From the NCBI RefSeq assembly GCF_003293695.1, contig NZ_CP029556.1:2528822-2592821 (forward strand): a stretch of DNA of 64,000 nucleotides. The letters are read 5' to 3'. Shown here piece by piece: positions 49,905 to 61,045 of this stretch. The translations under genes were made by a program, and so were the position numbers. How positions within the stretch are numbered: position 1 is the stretch's first letter; every line of letters starts with the position of its first letter. Origin of the DNA: Lysobacter oculi. Lineage in GTDB: Bacteria; Pseudomonadota; Gammaproteobacteria; Xanthomonadales; Xanthomonadaceae. The notes beneath the pieces were generated by a model that was given only the letters and a program-made list of their open reading frames with translations, had not been told where the DNA came from and searched no databases.

Positions 49905-51224
49905 TCAGGCCGGGGCCAGGCGCTCCGCCAACGCCGCCGCCTGCGCGCGCAGCTCGGGCACGGCGCTGCTCTCCCAGCATTCGCCACGGCGCAGGTTGCC
50001 GATCAGGTGGAGGCGGGATGTCGGGCCGTCGCGCCCCAGCAGCTGGCCATGCGCGTCGCAGGCCAGCCCGAGGCCGAGCGGGTCGGGCATCGCCAGGCCT
50101 TCGGCGATCAGCGTGTGCAGGGCGGGATGCGCGGCGAGGCGGGCGGCATCGCCATCCCAGCCCGTCGCATGGACGCGCCAGGTGGCGGGAAGCCGCATGC
50201 GTTCCCGCGTGCCGCGCGGCTGGATTTCCGCGACGCCGTCCCGATGCGCGATGAGCCGGCCGGCACGCAGCGAGAAACGGCCTTCGCGCTCCGCATCGCG
50301 CAGCCGCTGCATCACCTCACCCGGTACGCGATGCCGCATGCGGTCCCACCACGGACGCAGGTGGCGCAGGAAACGCGCACGCGTGGCCGGCTTCAGCCCG
50401 CGCCAGATCGTGGCGACGTGCGGGCGCAGGCCATCGGCGAGCGCGGCGGGCGCGATGCCCTGTCCGCTGGCTTGGCGAAGCAGGCGGACGGCGCGGGACA
50501 GCCGTTGCGTGGCGAACGCGTGCAGCAGTTCATGCGAAGGCGCGTGCGGCGGCAGCGGCGGTTCCGGATGCAGGTCCGGCGTGAGCCCGCGCCGCGAGAG
50601 CGCGTGGATGCCGCCATGGTGACCGCGCAGCAGCAGGGTGCTGGCGATGTCGATCATGGTCAGGCCGCTGCCGAGGACCAGCACCGGCGCGTCGGCGGGG
50701 ATGCGCTCCAGCGCGCCGGCCGCCCACGGCTGGGTGACGATGTTGGCTGCGTCGGGCGCGACGGGTGCTTCGGCATTGCCGAGCGCCAGCACCACATCGC
50801 GCGAAGTCAGCGTGCGGCTATCGGCGAGGGTGATGCGCCAGCCGGCATCGTCTGGCTGGAGGCCGGTGACCGGCTGCCCGATCACTTCGATGCGGTCGCC
50901 ATGTGCTTCCACCAGCGCATCCCAACGCGACAACAGGTAGTCGCCGTAGCGGGAGCGCGGCAGGAAGGCGCGTCGTGCATCGCCCTCCAGCCCGAGCCAG
51001 TCGGCGAAATCACCCGGTGCGTCCGCATCCCAGCCCATCCGCTCGGCCGGCACGTTGAGCAGGTGCTCCGGCCGCACCGCGCCATAGGCCGTGCCGCGTC
51101 CGAAGCGGGTCGCCGGCCCGATGATGCGCACCGCCACGCCACGCTTGACCAGCTGCTGCGCGACAGCGAGCGCAGCGTAGCCGTTGCCGATGATCGCGAT
51201 GGGCGAAGAGGCGTATTCAGTCAT
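49905..51224 (-). CDS. FAD/NAD(P)-binding protein
   Basis: Flavoprotein of 439 residues. It has an N-terminal Rossmann motif (IAIIGNGYAALAVAQQLVKRG), FGRGTAYGAVRPEHLLNVPA typical of the FAD/NAD(P)-binding PF13454 group, and a second dinucleotide motif LVLGSGLTMIDIASTLL. Relatives include HpyO-like urate hydroxylases, but the substrate is not predictable. It lies between ppa and effector cassette 3 on the same strand. Confidence 0.85.
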   Translation of the reverse strand: MTEYASSPIAIIGNGYAALAVAQQLVKRGVAVRIIGPATRFGRGTAYGAVRPEHLLNVPAERMGWDADAPGDFADWLGLEGDARRAFLPRSRYGDYLLSRWDALVEAHGDRIEVIGQPVTGLQPDDAGWRITLADSRTLTSRDVVLALGNAEAPVAPDAANIVTQPWAAGALERIPADAPVLVLGSGLTMIDIASTLLLRGHHGGIHALSRRGLTPDLHPEPPLPPHAPSHELLHAFATQRLSRAVRLLRQASGQGIAPAALADGLRPHVATIWRGLKPATRARFLRHLRPWWDRMRHRVPGEVMQRLRDAEREGRFSLRAGRLIAHRDGVAEIQPRGTRERMRLPATWRVHATGWDGDAARLAAHPALHTLIAEGLAMPDPLGLGLACDAHGQLLGRDGPTSRLHLIGNLRRGECWESSAVPELRAQAAALAERLAPA

Positions 51225-51278
51225 GGCCGGATTGTCGGGGAGGGCTGGCCGGCGTGTGTTAGGTGGACGAGAAGGCGG

Positions 51279-52592
51279 CTACACCTGATGCATTTGGACG
51301 GCTTGGGCTTCGCGTTGTTGGGTGTGTGGTTGATGCACCAACGGTTGCGGGTGAAGTGCTTCCGCTGCCGCCAGGCTTTGTTGGGCGGGAATGCGCGATG
51401 CCTCGCCGAGTTCGATGCCCGTGGTGAAGTGCGGGCCGGCCTCGCCCCACGGCGAGTGCCGCGCGAACAGGAACTGGCGGCCATCAGGCAGCGGTTCACC
51501 CAGCACGGTGGCGTCAATGCGACGGCCGTTCGGGTTGTTGGCTAGGTGTTGTGCGTACAGGGCTGTGCCGATGTTGCGCTGCTGTTCCGGGTCGTAGCCC
51601 GGCAACGCCGAGGCGGCCTGGAGGGCGCGCTGATGGTCCGGGCTTAGGGGGATTTCATCGATTGCAGCGTGGCTCTGTGCAGCGCCGGGTTTTTCTTGAT
51701 GATGTTGTCGGATCGCTTTCGGAACACGAGAGGTGTCCAGAAACAGATTGCGGATGGTGCGGTAATGTTGGCTCCGTTCACCTGAAAGCGTGGTGGGGTC
51801 CGCCAAGGGCTCTGCAAGCACATTCGAAAACGTGGATTGCAGGCTGTTGGAAGAGTCCAGCCGGTGGAGTGATATGAATGCCTCTGCTCCCCTCAAGGCC
51901 GCGTCACGTCCTTGCTCGATGTAGTCTTTCTTGCCGTTACGGGTTCTGAGCAACGCATCGATGCCATTGTTCACTTGCTGTAGCGAGTTGAAATCCCCCC
52001 TCTCCGCGCGAGCGATCAGTCTCGCGCCGAGATGTTCATTCTGGTTGTAAACCTTGGCGAAGACAGCGATTAGCCGGACACGGTCATCCTCCGATGCGCC
52101 TTGGTAGAGCGTGGTTGCCTCAAGCGGTTCGATCGCATTCTTTAGGACTTTGCCAACCTGGGCTACATCCCTCTCGTGAACCCACCGAGTACCGGTATCA
52201 GTACGTAGATAGGTCTCCAGGCGTGAGCGGGTGACTGCGTCGATATCTCGGCCTCCCTGCACCTTGATTTCCCGCCCTGTTCTTCCAAGGTCTTCAATCA
52301 GATGGGCTTTTTCTTCGTTTTTGAGCAACCAGTCCGGCTTTGCTTGGCGCGCCCATCGCTGAAACCCTTCCACGAACTCTTTTGGGGCATTCTCATGGGG
52401 TGGGTTGAAGTGCTGCCCCATATCGATCTGTATGGTTCCCAGCGAATAACCACTGTTGTCTGCCGGCTCGATTTTTGGCGTACGCAGATTGTCCCCCGCA
52501 ATCGACAAGCGATACGACCGGTGACCACCTTCGGTGGAAACTCCTACGGCGTAATAAATGATTGCCTGCTTCTCTTGTGTGCAGGGGCTCAT
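51279..52592 (-). CDS. Type IV secretion effector 3: unassigned lysozyme-like N-terminus with XVIPCD
   Basis: Protein of 437 residues starting MSPCTQEKQAII, without a signal peptide. The C-terminal 120 residues resemble XVIPCD (RRIDATVLGEPLPDGRQFLFA) and end in a strikingly Gln/His-rich tail (PLVHQPHTQQREAQAVQMHQ). The N-terminal 60 residues contain VSTEGGH with candidate catalytic Glu21 and NSGYSLGTIQIDMGQ at 46-60, a spacing that recalls lytic transglycosylase or goose-type lysozyme folds. The middle is helical and unassigned. The ATG at 52592 overlaps the stop of the upstream lipoprotein gene (ATGA). The region looks clearly less GC-rich than its neighbours. Confidence 0.75.
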   Translation of the reverse strand: MSPCTQEKQAIIYYAVGVSTEGGHRSYRLSIAGDNLRTPKIEPADNSGYSLGTIQIDMGQHFNPPHENAPKEFVEGFQRWARQAKPDWLLKNEEKAHLIEDLGRTGREIKVQGGRDIDAVTRSRLETYLRTDTGTRWVHERDVAQVGKVLKNAIEPLEATTLYQGASEDDRVRLIAVFAKVYNQNEHLGARLIARAERGDFNSLQQVNNGIDALLRTRNGKKDYIEQGRDAALRGAEAFISLHRLDSSNSLQSTFSNVLAEPLADPTTLSGERSQHYRTIRNLFLDTSRVPKAIRQHHQEKPGAAQSHAAIDEIPLSPDHQRALQAASALPGYDPEQQRNIGTALYAQHLANNPNGRRIDATVLGEPLPDGRQFLFARHSPWGEAGPHFTTGIELGEASRIPAQQSLAAAEALHPQPLVHQPHTQQREAQAVQMHQV

Positions 52593-53083
52593 GGCGTGGC
52601 CTCGCAATCTTCAGCAGTGGGGCTCTTGGCGGGATGCGCCCGTGTCAGAACCGCATAAGGTTTAGGGTCTGGCGCTTGATACCAGTACAAGCGGTCGTGC
52701 CTTAGCTGGAAGCGGTCGCCGATGTCCTCGAGTAGAGGGCAGAGCGGCAAGCCTGATGATTCATCGGAGCCGCATCGCTTCGCAGCGAGGCTGCCAGAAG
52801 CCGTTTCAATTTCAATCTGGCCATCACTACCGCTCAGCAGGGTGCCATCCGACCAGTCCCCAATGAGCTTCTGGCCCCTTAGTTCAAGGCTTATGGTGAT
52901 GAAGTGACCCTGGTTGCATTGGGTGGAATACCCCCAGTCTCCTTCGATCTGCTTGCTCCGTTCCACCGATGAGACAGGGCGCGAGTCTGCTGTTGCGGCT
53001 GACACTTCATGACCATGATTGCTGGTGGCCCCGCAGGCCTGAAGAAGAAACAGGCTGGCATAGATGGGAAGAATAATTCTCAC
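52589..53083 (-). CDS. Putative immunity lipoprotein of effector cassette 3
   Basis: Protein of 164 residues from a GTG at 53083, which has a strong AAGGAAG site upstream. The lipoprotein signal is clear (MRIILPIYASLFLLQACGA, lipobox LQAC). The mature domain is small and beta-rich (DWGYSTQCNQGHFITISLEL), with Cys residues likely to form disulfides in the periplasm. I recognise no family and see no similarity to the other two candidate immunity proteins. The role is inferred from its 4-base overlap with the effector and its predicted location. Confidence 0.7.
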   Translation of the reverse strand: MRIILPIYASLFLLQACGATSNHGHEVSAATADSRPVSSVERSKQIEGDWGYSTQCNQGHFITISLELRGQKLIGDWSDGTLLSGSDGQIEIETASGSLAAKRCGSDESSGLPLCPLLEDIGDRFQLRHDRLYWYQAPDPKPYAVLTRAHPAKSPTAEDCEATP

Positions 53084-53178
53084 GGTAGCTTCCTTGCGCT
53101 GTGGTGTTCCGGGCTGATTGCGCCCAGCCTCTCAAAGTTCCCGCGAAAACACAGTCGGACAATTCCGGCACAAAGAAA

Positions 53179-53202
53179 AACGGCGACCTTCCGGTCGCCG
53201 TT
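53179..53202 (-). terminator. Rho-independent terminator of hppA
   Basis: A 10-bp stem (AACGGCGACC / GGTCGCCGTT) with a four-base loop. On the minus strand it is followed by TTTCTTT, 53 bases past the hppA stop. It also shields cassette 3 from hppA transcription. Confidence 0.85.
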
Positions 53203-53254
53203 CGTCTGTCACACAGGGGTTTACGCATTGCATGCGTATTCCCGTTCGCCTATT

Positions 53255-55759
<2,505 letters not shown>

Positions 55760-55957
55760 GAAACCTCCCCGTTTGGATGCGGATGTCGGACAACCGGCCG
55801 ACTATGGCACAGCGTCGCGGCATCCCCTTGCTGTGGCGCAATAAAGCGCCTGCGCGGCTTCGCAGAATGAACACCGGCACCGCCGCCGCCCTTGGCTGGC
55901 ATGCGATTCAGCCGGGCCGTGCAACCCTGCGGCCCAGTCCAACGCAGGAACCCACCC

Positions 55958-56467
55958 ATGCGCCTTGCCCTGCTGGCGGCCTCGTTCGCCACCTTCGCTT
56001 TCACCGCCCATGCCGCGGAACCGCAGCCCGAGATCCAGCGCGCCGTCGGTGCGCCGCAGGCGGTGGGCGCGCTGCACACGCTGCGCGTCATCCCCGAAGC
56101 CTGCGCCCGCATCCAGGGCAAGTTCACCGGCAACAGCGCCAAGCCGTATGACTTTGCCGTGGTCCAGACCGGCACGCGCTGCCAGCCACGCGCGAAGCTG
56201 GTAGATGCGGCCAAGGTCAAGCCGCAGGGCAAGCCCGGCTGGATCTATGCCGACCTGGTGCGCGTGCCGAGCGCGGCCTGTGCTTCGCAGCAGGCGGTGG
56301 TGCGCCTCTGGCGCCACGATGCCAAGGCCGCGCCGCCGCAGCTCGATGCGCAGGGCCGAAGCCGCCTCTATCTGAAAGAGTCGGTCGATGCCGCGCGCCA
56401 GAACGGGGCCGGCGAGATCCCGGTCTACGCGGTGGAAATGGGCATGGCCGGCAAGGGCTGCGGCTGA
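55958..56467 (+). CDS. Secreted hypothetical protein
   Basis: Protein of 169 residues with a signal peptide (MRLALLAASFATFAFTAHAA) and four cysteines in the mature part (including EACARI, TRCQPR and SAACAS), suggesting periplasmic disulfides. I do not recognise the family. The start at 55958 gives the signal peptide; the longer open frame is rejected. It is divergent from hppA. Confidence 0.7.
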   Translation: MRLALLAASFATFAFTAHAAEPQPEIQRAVGAPQAVGALHTLRVIPEACARIQGKFTGNSAKPYDFAVVQTGTRCQPRAKLVDAAKVKPQGKPGWIYADLVRVPSAACASQQAVVRLWRHDAKAAPPQLDAQGRSRLYLKESVDAARQNGAGEIPVYAVEMGMAGKGCG

Positions 56468-56530
56468 CCGGCACAACGAAGCCGCCTCCCAAAAAACTGC
56501 CGCGCCGCAGCAAAAATGTGACTTGAATCG

Positions 56531-56553
56531 CAATTGACGCTGTGCCTCAATTG
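56531..56553. promoter_or_regulatory. Inverted repeat upstream of the 56591 gene
   Basis: CAATTGA-N9-TCAATTG, a perfect 7-base inverted repeat in an AT-rich patch 38 bases before the start of the secreted protein gene at 56591. The size and spacing fit a dimeric repressor site, but no regulator can be named. Confidence 0.4.
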
Positions 56554-56590
56554 ATCCGTCCTGGGGGGCCAGGGGATCAGGGGAACAGAC

Positions 56591-57502
56591 ATGCGCAAGA
56601 CAGTGTTGTGTGCGGCTTTGCTGCTGCTCGCGTTGCCGGCAACGGCCGGGCGCGGCCCGCATTGGAAAGAGAGCCTCGGTTTCTACAAGTCGAGCCAGGT
56701 CAAGCAGCTCGATACCTTGGCGCTGGGTTCGGTCAGCGTGCGCGTCGGCATGCAGCTGGAGCGCCTGACCCTGCTCTCGGGCGAAGGTCATACCGGCAAG
56801 AAGATCGCCTCCGGCCTGCTCGCGGTCGGGATGGGGGCACTGGGCGCGAAGGGTGACATGGCCTCGCGCGAGCCGCTGGAGGAGCACCTCGCCGCCGCCG
56901 ATGCGCAGAAGATCGCCGACGAGGTGGTGCAGTCGGTCGAGCAGCACTTCAACGTGCCGGGGGTGAAGGTGGTGATGGGCAATGCCGTCACCGCGACGCC
57001 CGCCTACCAGTCCAACCATGACGGCGTGACGGTGGCGACGAAGGACACGCTGTCGGTCAAGACCGGGCGCTTCTCGCCGGAGTACTTCTTCGGCATCTGG
57101 ATGCAGCCGGCCGGCGGCTATGCCTATCGCGGCCCGAAGGGCGCGGCCAGTAAATGGGGCATGGGAGGGATGGGCGCGATGTGGGGCGACAAGCGCTTCT
57201 CGCCCAACGTGCGCGCGGCGACCGGCGCGCAGGCGCTGGCCACGGTGGATGTCTTCCTCGTCAACACCCGGAAGGATTTCCGCGTACAGGAAATGAAGGT
57301 GCGCGTGCTGGGGCCGATGCGCAACGGCGGCACCGACAACATCCTGCTGGACTACAACTTGGAAGACGCCGAGGCACTCGCGGTGCCGGTGTCCGGTTCG
57401 CACAAGGACAACTACCCGCTCTGGCAGGCGCTGCGCCCGCAGTTCGAAGCCAAGCTTGACGAGCTTTCGGCGCAGCTCGCGGCCGCGACCGCCGCACGTT
57501 GA
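56591..57502 (+). CDS. Secreted hypothetical protein
   Basis: Protein of 303 residues with a signal peptide (MRKTVLCAALLLLALPATAG). A Gly/Met-rich stretch occurs at KWGMGGMGAMWGD, and there is no cysteine beyond the signal region. The C-terminus is helical (QFEAKLDELSAQLAAATAAR). I do not recognise the family. The ribosome binding site AGGGGAA is good, and an inverted repeat lies just upstream. Confidence 0.7.
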   Translation: MRKTVLCAALLLLALPATAGRGPHWKESLGFYKSSQVKQLDTLALGSVSVRVGMQLERLTLLSGEGHTGKKIASGLLAVGMGALGAKGDMASREPLEEHLAAADAQKIADEVVQSVEQHFNVPGVKVVMGNAVTATPAYQSNHDGVTVATKDTLSVKTGRFSPEYFFGIWMQPAGGYAYRGPKGAASKWGMGGMGAMWGDKRFSPNVRAATGAQALATVDVFLVNTRKDFRVQEMKVRVLGPMRNGGTDNILLDYNLEDAEALAVPVSGSHKDNYPLWQALRPQFEAKLDELSAQLAAATAAR

Positions 57503-57558
57503 ATCGACGGCGAGGGCGCGCCGGAATCGCGCGCCCCCGCTTCAACCGCGCTGGCGCT

Positions 57559-57783
57559 TCAATCCGCGATTTTCACGAGCTTCAGCCGCCCGCCGGCACC
57601 GGCCTTGATGGTCACGTCGGCCTGCCGGCAACCGAAGTGCTTCGCCAGCAGCGCGATGAGTTCGGCGTTCGCCTTGCCATCGATCGGTGGCGATTTCAGC
57701 GACGCCAGCCAGATGCCGTCATCACCTTCCACCAGCGATTGCACGCGGGCGTTCGGCTTGACCTTGAGCTGGAGCGTGCGCAT
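57559..57783 (-). CDS. DUF167 (YggU) family protein
   Basis: Protein of 74 residues with the family pattern LKVKPNARVQSL, LKSPPIDGKANAELIALLAKHFG and VTIKAGAGGRLKLV. Function unknown; the fold is known from YggU. It converges with the secreted-protein gene at 56591. Confidence 0.9.
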   Translation of the reverse strand: MRTLQLKVKPNARVQSLVEGDDGIWLASLKSPPIDGKANAELIALLAKHFGCRQADVTIKAGAGGRLKLVKIAD

Positions 57784-57817
57784 CGGGCGGAAGCGGGTGA
57801 CTGGAGCCGGTGCTGAC

Positions 57818-58276
57818 TCAGAGCGGCTTGGACGGCTTGAGCTTGCCCACCAGGCCGTCGAAGGTGGCCTGGTCGGACGGCGAGAGATTCGGGCGGCCGG
57901 CCATGATGCCCATGGTGATGCTGCCCTGGACGTAATAGGTCTCGCCGGCTTCCACTTCGAGGGTCAGGATGTCCTTGGCCTCGGAATGCACGGTGTACTG
58001 GTGCGTGCCCGGCTCGGCGGCATGCACGAAGTAATTGCCGTTGCGCAGCTTGCCCAGCTCGGTTTCGCCCTCGCGGACCTTGAAGCCGATGGCGCCGCCG
58101 GTGAACTTCGACGGGCGGAAGAACACGATCTGGCCCTTGCCCTCGGGCGGCGCGCCGATGGTGCCGGTGGCGGGCGCTTCCGCCTGCGCTGCGGCGGGCG
58201 CGGCGTCCTGTGCCATGGCCGGCATGGCGGCGATCAGGGCGCCGGCGAGGAGCAACGAAAACTTGCGGTGGTTCAT
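57818..58276 (-). CDS. DUF2846 family secreted protein
   Basis: Protein of 152 residues with a signal peptide (FSLLLAGALIAAMPAMAQ), an Ala/Pro-rich linker and a DUF2846 beta-sandwich: GQIVFFRPSKFTGGAIGFKV, GNYFVHAAEPGTHQYTV and LEVEAGETYYVQGSITMG. Function unknown. Its ATG shares a base with the upstream gene's stop (TGATG), so the two are coupled. Confidence 0.85.
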   Translation of the reverse strand: MNHRKFSLLLAGALIAAMPAMAQDAAPAAAQAEAPATGTIGAPPEGKGQIVFFRPSKFTGGAIGFKVREGETELGKLRNGNYFVHAAEPGTHQYTVHSEAKDILTLEVEAGETYYVQGSITMGIMAGRPNLSPSDQATFDGLVGKLKPSKPL

Positions 58277-58905
58277 CACGACTGTCCTTGGTTGGGTGAT
58301 GTGGGCGTGGGAGAAGTGGGTGCCGGCGTTTCCGGCGGCGCATGTATCGGGGAAGAGGTCGATGACGCGGCGTCGGCAGGCGCGGCTGCCGCGGGCGCAT
58401 CGACCAGCAGCTTGGCGCTGGCAAGCGTGCCGGGCGGGATCTCGATCTCGCCGCCATGGATGAACTGCGCGAACGGGCCGATGGCCACCGCCACGCCCAA
58501 CGCCACCTGGCTGTGGTCCTTGCCGTTGCCATGCACGCGCATGCCGCGCAGGGGCAGGCGTTGGCCGTCGAATTCCAGGTAGCGGGCGGCGATGATCAGC
58601 TCGCCCGGCTTGCCGCCGCTGCGCGCGCGTTCGGCATGGATGATTTCGCCATGACCGGGCGTGCCGGCCGGAATCATGCGGCCATCGGACAGTGTCACGT
58701 CGCGTGCGAGCTTCAGCGGCACCGGGTCTTTCGGCTTGGCCGTCTTCGAGCTGATGCCGCCGCTGATTTCAACATCCACCACAATCGGCGCGGCGGGCGT
58801 TGCGGCCACGGGTGCCGTCGATGGCGGTGCCGGTTGTGATGTCTGCGCGTGGGCCGTGCCGCACGACAGCACGAAGCCCGCGCACAGCGCGAACAGAATC
58901 CGCAT
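58276..58905 (-). CDS. Secreted hypothetical protein
   Basis: Protein of 209 residues starting MRILFALCAGFVLSCGTAHA, a signal peptide, after an AAAGGGGG site. The central domain (RDVTLSDGRMIPAGTPGHGEIIHAERA, then LIIAARYLEFDGQRLPLRGM) looks like a beta-rich periplasmic module. The C-terminus is a long Ala/Pro/Thr-rich tail. I do not recognise the family. It is coupled to the DUF2846 gene. Confidence 0.7.
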   Translation of the reverse strand: MRILFALCAGFVLSCGTAHAQTSQPAPPSTAPVAATPAAPIVVDVEISGGISSKTAKPKDPVPLKLARDVTLSDGRMIPAGTPGHGEIIHAERARSGGKPGELIIAARYLEFDGQRLPLRGMRVHGNGKDHSQVALGVAVAIGPFAQFIHGGEIEIPPGTLASAKLLVDAPAAAAPADAASSTSSPIHAPPETPAPTSPTPTSPNQGQS

Positions 58906-58976
58906 GGTGTCCCCCTTTGGCGCTCCGGCCATCCCCGGCGGGAGACTAGCGTGGCGCGTTGAACTGCGCCAGAGAT

Positions 58977-60215
58977 TCAGCTCTCGCCAAACCGTCCGTA
59001 CTTCGGCAGCCCGCCGCGGCCATAGGGCGGGTAGGCCTCGCCGCGGATCAGCGGCTGCAGGTAGCGTCGCGCGGCGTCGGTGATGCCGAAGCCGTCCTCG
59101 CGGATGAAGTCGTCCGGCATGGTTTTTTCGGCATTGGCGATGCGCTCCAGCGATGCCGCCTCGATCCGCCACCGGTACGGCGCGTCGCTGATGCGGCGGA
59201 TCACCGGCATGGTGGCGTTCTGACCCTTCAGCGCGAACTGCACCGCCTTGCGGCCGACCGCCAGCGCCTGCCGGTAATCGGTCTCTGAGGCGATGTGGCG
59301 CGCCGAGCGTTGCAGGTAATCCGGCATCGCCCAATGCACCTTGTGGCCGAGCACCTGCTGCACGCGGCCGGCCAGGTGCGAGGCCACGCCGCCCAGCTGG
59401 GTGTGGCCGAAGGCATCGGTGCCGCCGCCGGCATCCGCCACGAATCTGCCTTCGGCATCGCGGATGCCTTCGCTCGCCACCACCACGCACCAGCCGACGC
59501 GTTTCACCACGGCATCGACCTGGGCCAGGAACGCGCCTTCGTCATAAGTGCGTTCGGGGAAGAGGATGAGCTGCGGCGCCTCGTCCGGGCCCTTGCCGGC
59601 CAGCCCGGCGGCGGCCGCCAGCCAGCCGGCGTGGCGGCCCATCGCCTCGTAGATGAACACCTTGGTCGAGGTGGAGGCCATCGCGGCCACGTCCAGCGCG
59701 CACTCGCGCACCGAGACCGCGGTGTACTTGGCCGCCGAGCCGAAGCCGGGGCAGCAGTCGGTGACGGCCAGGTCGTTGTCGACCGTCTTGGGCACGCCGA
59801 TGCAGGTCAGCGGGTAGTCGAATTCCTTCGCCAGCTGAGAGACCTTGAGCGCGGTGTCGGCAGAGTCGTTGCCGCCGTTGTAGAGGAAGTAGCGCACGTC
59901 GTGGCGGCGGAAAGTCTCCAGCAGCGCCTCATATCTGGCGCGGTCTTCCTCCAGCGATTTCAGCTTGACCCGGCAGCTGCCGAACGCTCCGCCCGGGGTG
60001 TGCGCCAGGGCCCGGACCTGGGCCTTGGACAGCGAGGTGGTGTCGAAGAGGTCGTCGCCGAGCGCGCCGAGGATGCCGTTGCGTGCCCACAACACCTCCA
60101 GCCCGTGGCGGCGGGCCTCGTCGATCACCGCCGAGGCGGTGGCGTTGATGACGGCGGTGACGCCGCCCGACTGGGCGTAGAGCAGGCGGCCTTGGGGACG
60201 GGCTTTCTTCGACAT
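58977..60215 (-). CDS. pfp: PPi-dependent 6-phosphofructokinase
   Basis: Converts fructose 6-phosphate to the 1,6-bisphosphate reversibly. It has 412 residues. The donor site reads GGNDSAD (about 112) rather than the ATP-type GGDGS, and the catalytic PKTVDND is intact, both as in PPi-using enzymes. It also has EAMGRHAGWLAAAAGLA. The start MSKKARPQGRLLYAQSGG at 60215 follows GGGG. It is divergent from adk. Confidence 0.93.
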   Translation of the reverse strand: MSKKARPQGRLLYAQSGGVTAVINATASAVIDEARRHGLEVLWARNGILGALGDDLFDTTSLSKAQVRALAHTPGGAFGSCRVKLKSLEEDRARYEALLETFRRHDVRYFLYNGGNDSADTALKVSQLAKEFDYPLTCIGVPKTVDNDLAVTDCCPGFGSAAKYTAVSVRECALDVAAMASTSTKVFIYEAMGRHAGWLAAAAGLAGKGPDEAPQLILFPERTYDEGAFLAQVDAVVKRVGWCVVVASEGIRDAEGRFVADAGGGTDAFGHTQLGGVASHLAGRVQQVLGHKVHWAMPDYLQRSARHIASETDYRQALAVGRKAVQFALKGQNATMPVIRRISDAPYRWRIEAASLERIANAEKTMPDDFIREDGFGITDAARRYLQPLIRGEAYPPYGRGGLPKYGRFGES

Positions 60216-60315
60216 GGGGGTCCGGGGAAAAGGGCGGGATGCGTTAAGCTGCACGGCGTCGTGCCGTGCGCGAGTGTAGCGCCGGCCCCCGAACACCTTC
60301 GTCATGGAGCAAGCG

Positions 60316-60894
60316 ATGCGTCTGGTTCTACTCGGCCCCCCCGGTTCCGGCAAAGGCACCCAGGCCGCGCGCCTGAAAGAGCACCTGCAGGTGCCGCACA
60401 TCTCCACCGGGGACCTGCTGCGCGCGGAAGTTGCCGCCGGCAGCAAGCTGGGGCTGGAGGCGAAGGAGGTGATGGCGCGCGGCGAGCTGGTCAGCGATGC
60501 CATCCTGCTGGGGATGCTGGAAGACCGCTTCTCGCGCGATGACACCAGGAACGGGTTCATCCTCGACGGCTACCCGCGCAACCTGGCCCAGGCCGATGCG
60601 CTGGGCAACCTGCTGGAGCGCATCGGGCAGAAGTTCGATGCCGCCGTGCAGCTGGATGTGCCGAACGAGTTGCTGGTCGAGCGCATCGCCGGCCGCGCCC
60701 AGGCCGAAGGCCGCGCCGACGACTCGCCGGAATCGGTCCGCACCCGCCTCAAGGTCTACGACGACCAGACCGCGCCGGTCATCGAGTACTACCGCAGCCA
60801 CGGCCAGCTGACCGTGGTCGATGGCGTCGGTTCGCTGGACGAGGTGTTCAGCCGGATCGTGCAGGCGCTGGTGCCGGGCCAGGACGTCGGCTGA
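60316..60894 (+). CDS. adk: Adenylate kinase
   Basis: Cytoplasmic AMP kinase of 192 residues. The P-loop is GPPGSGKGT at 7-15, and the AMP-binding RNGFILDGYPRNLAQADAL is intact. The LID is the short form (GRAQAEGRADDSPESVRTRL) with no zinc cysteines. The start at 60316 has GGAG upstream; an in-frame ATG four codons earlier is possible. Confidence 0.97.
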   Translation: MRLVLLGPPGSGKGTQAARLKEHLQVPHISTGDLLRAEVAAGSKLGLEAKEVMARGELVSDAILLGMLEDRFSRDDTRNGFILDGYPRNLAQADALGNLLERIGQKFDAAVQLDVPNELLVERIAGRAQAEGRADDSPESVRTRLKVYDDQTAPVIEYYRSHGQLTVVDGVGSLDEVFSRIVQALVPGQDVG

Positions 60895-60918
60895 CCGCTC
60901 CGGATAGCCGTCGCCCCA

Positions 60919-61009
60919 CCTGCCTCGGCGGGCAGCGGCGATGGCTTCGCTTCCTGCTACGAATCGCCGCCGCGCGCCGTCCATGGCGCGCTCTGCCCGC
61001 CGAGGCAGG
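60919..61009. repeat. Long-armed hairpin element, copy 3
   Basis: Perfect 17-base inverted arms at 60919-60935 (CCTGCCTCGGCGGGCAG) and 60993-61009 enclose 57 bases. The interior contains CGCCGCCGCGCGCC-G-TCCATGGCGCGCT, nearly identical to copy 2 at 22117-22219, although the arms share no sequence with that copy. It fills most of the adk-mpl gap. Confidence 0.75.
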
Positions 61010-61045
61010 CGGGACGCCGGCACGGCACCGTCAACGAGACAGCCC

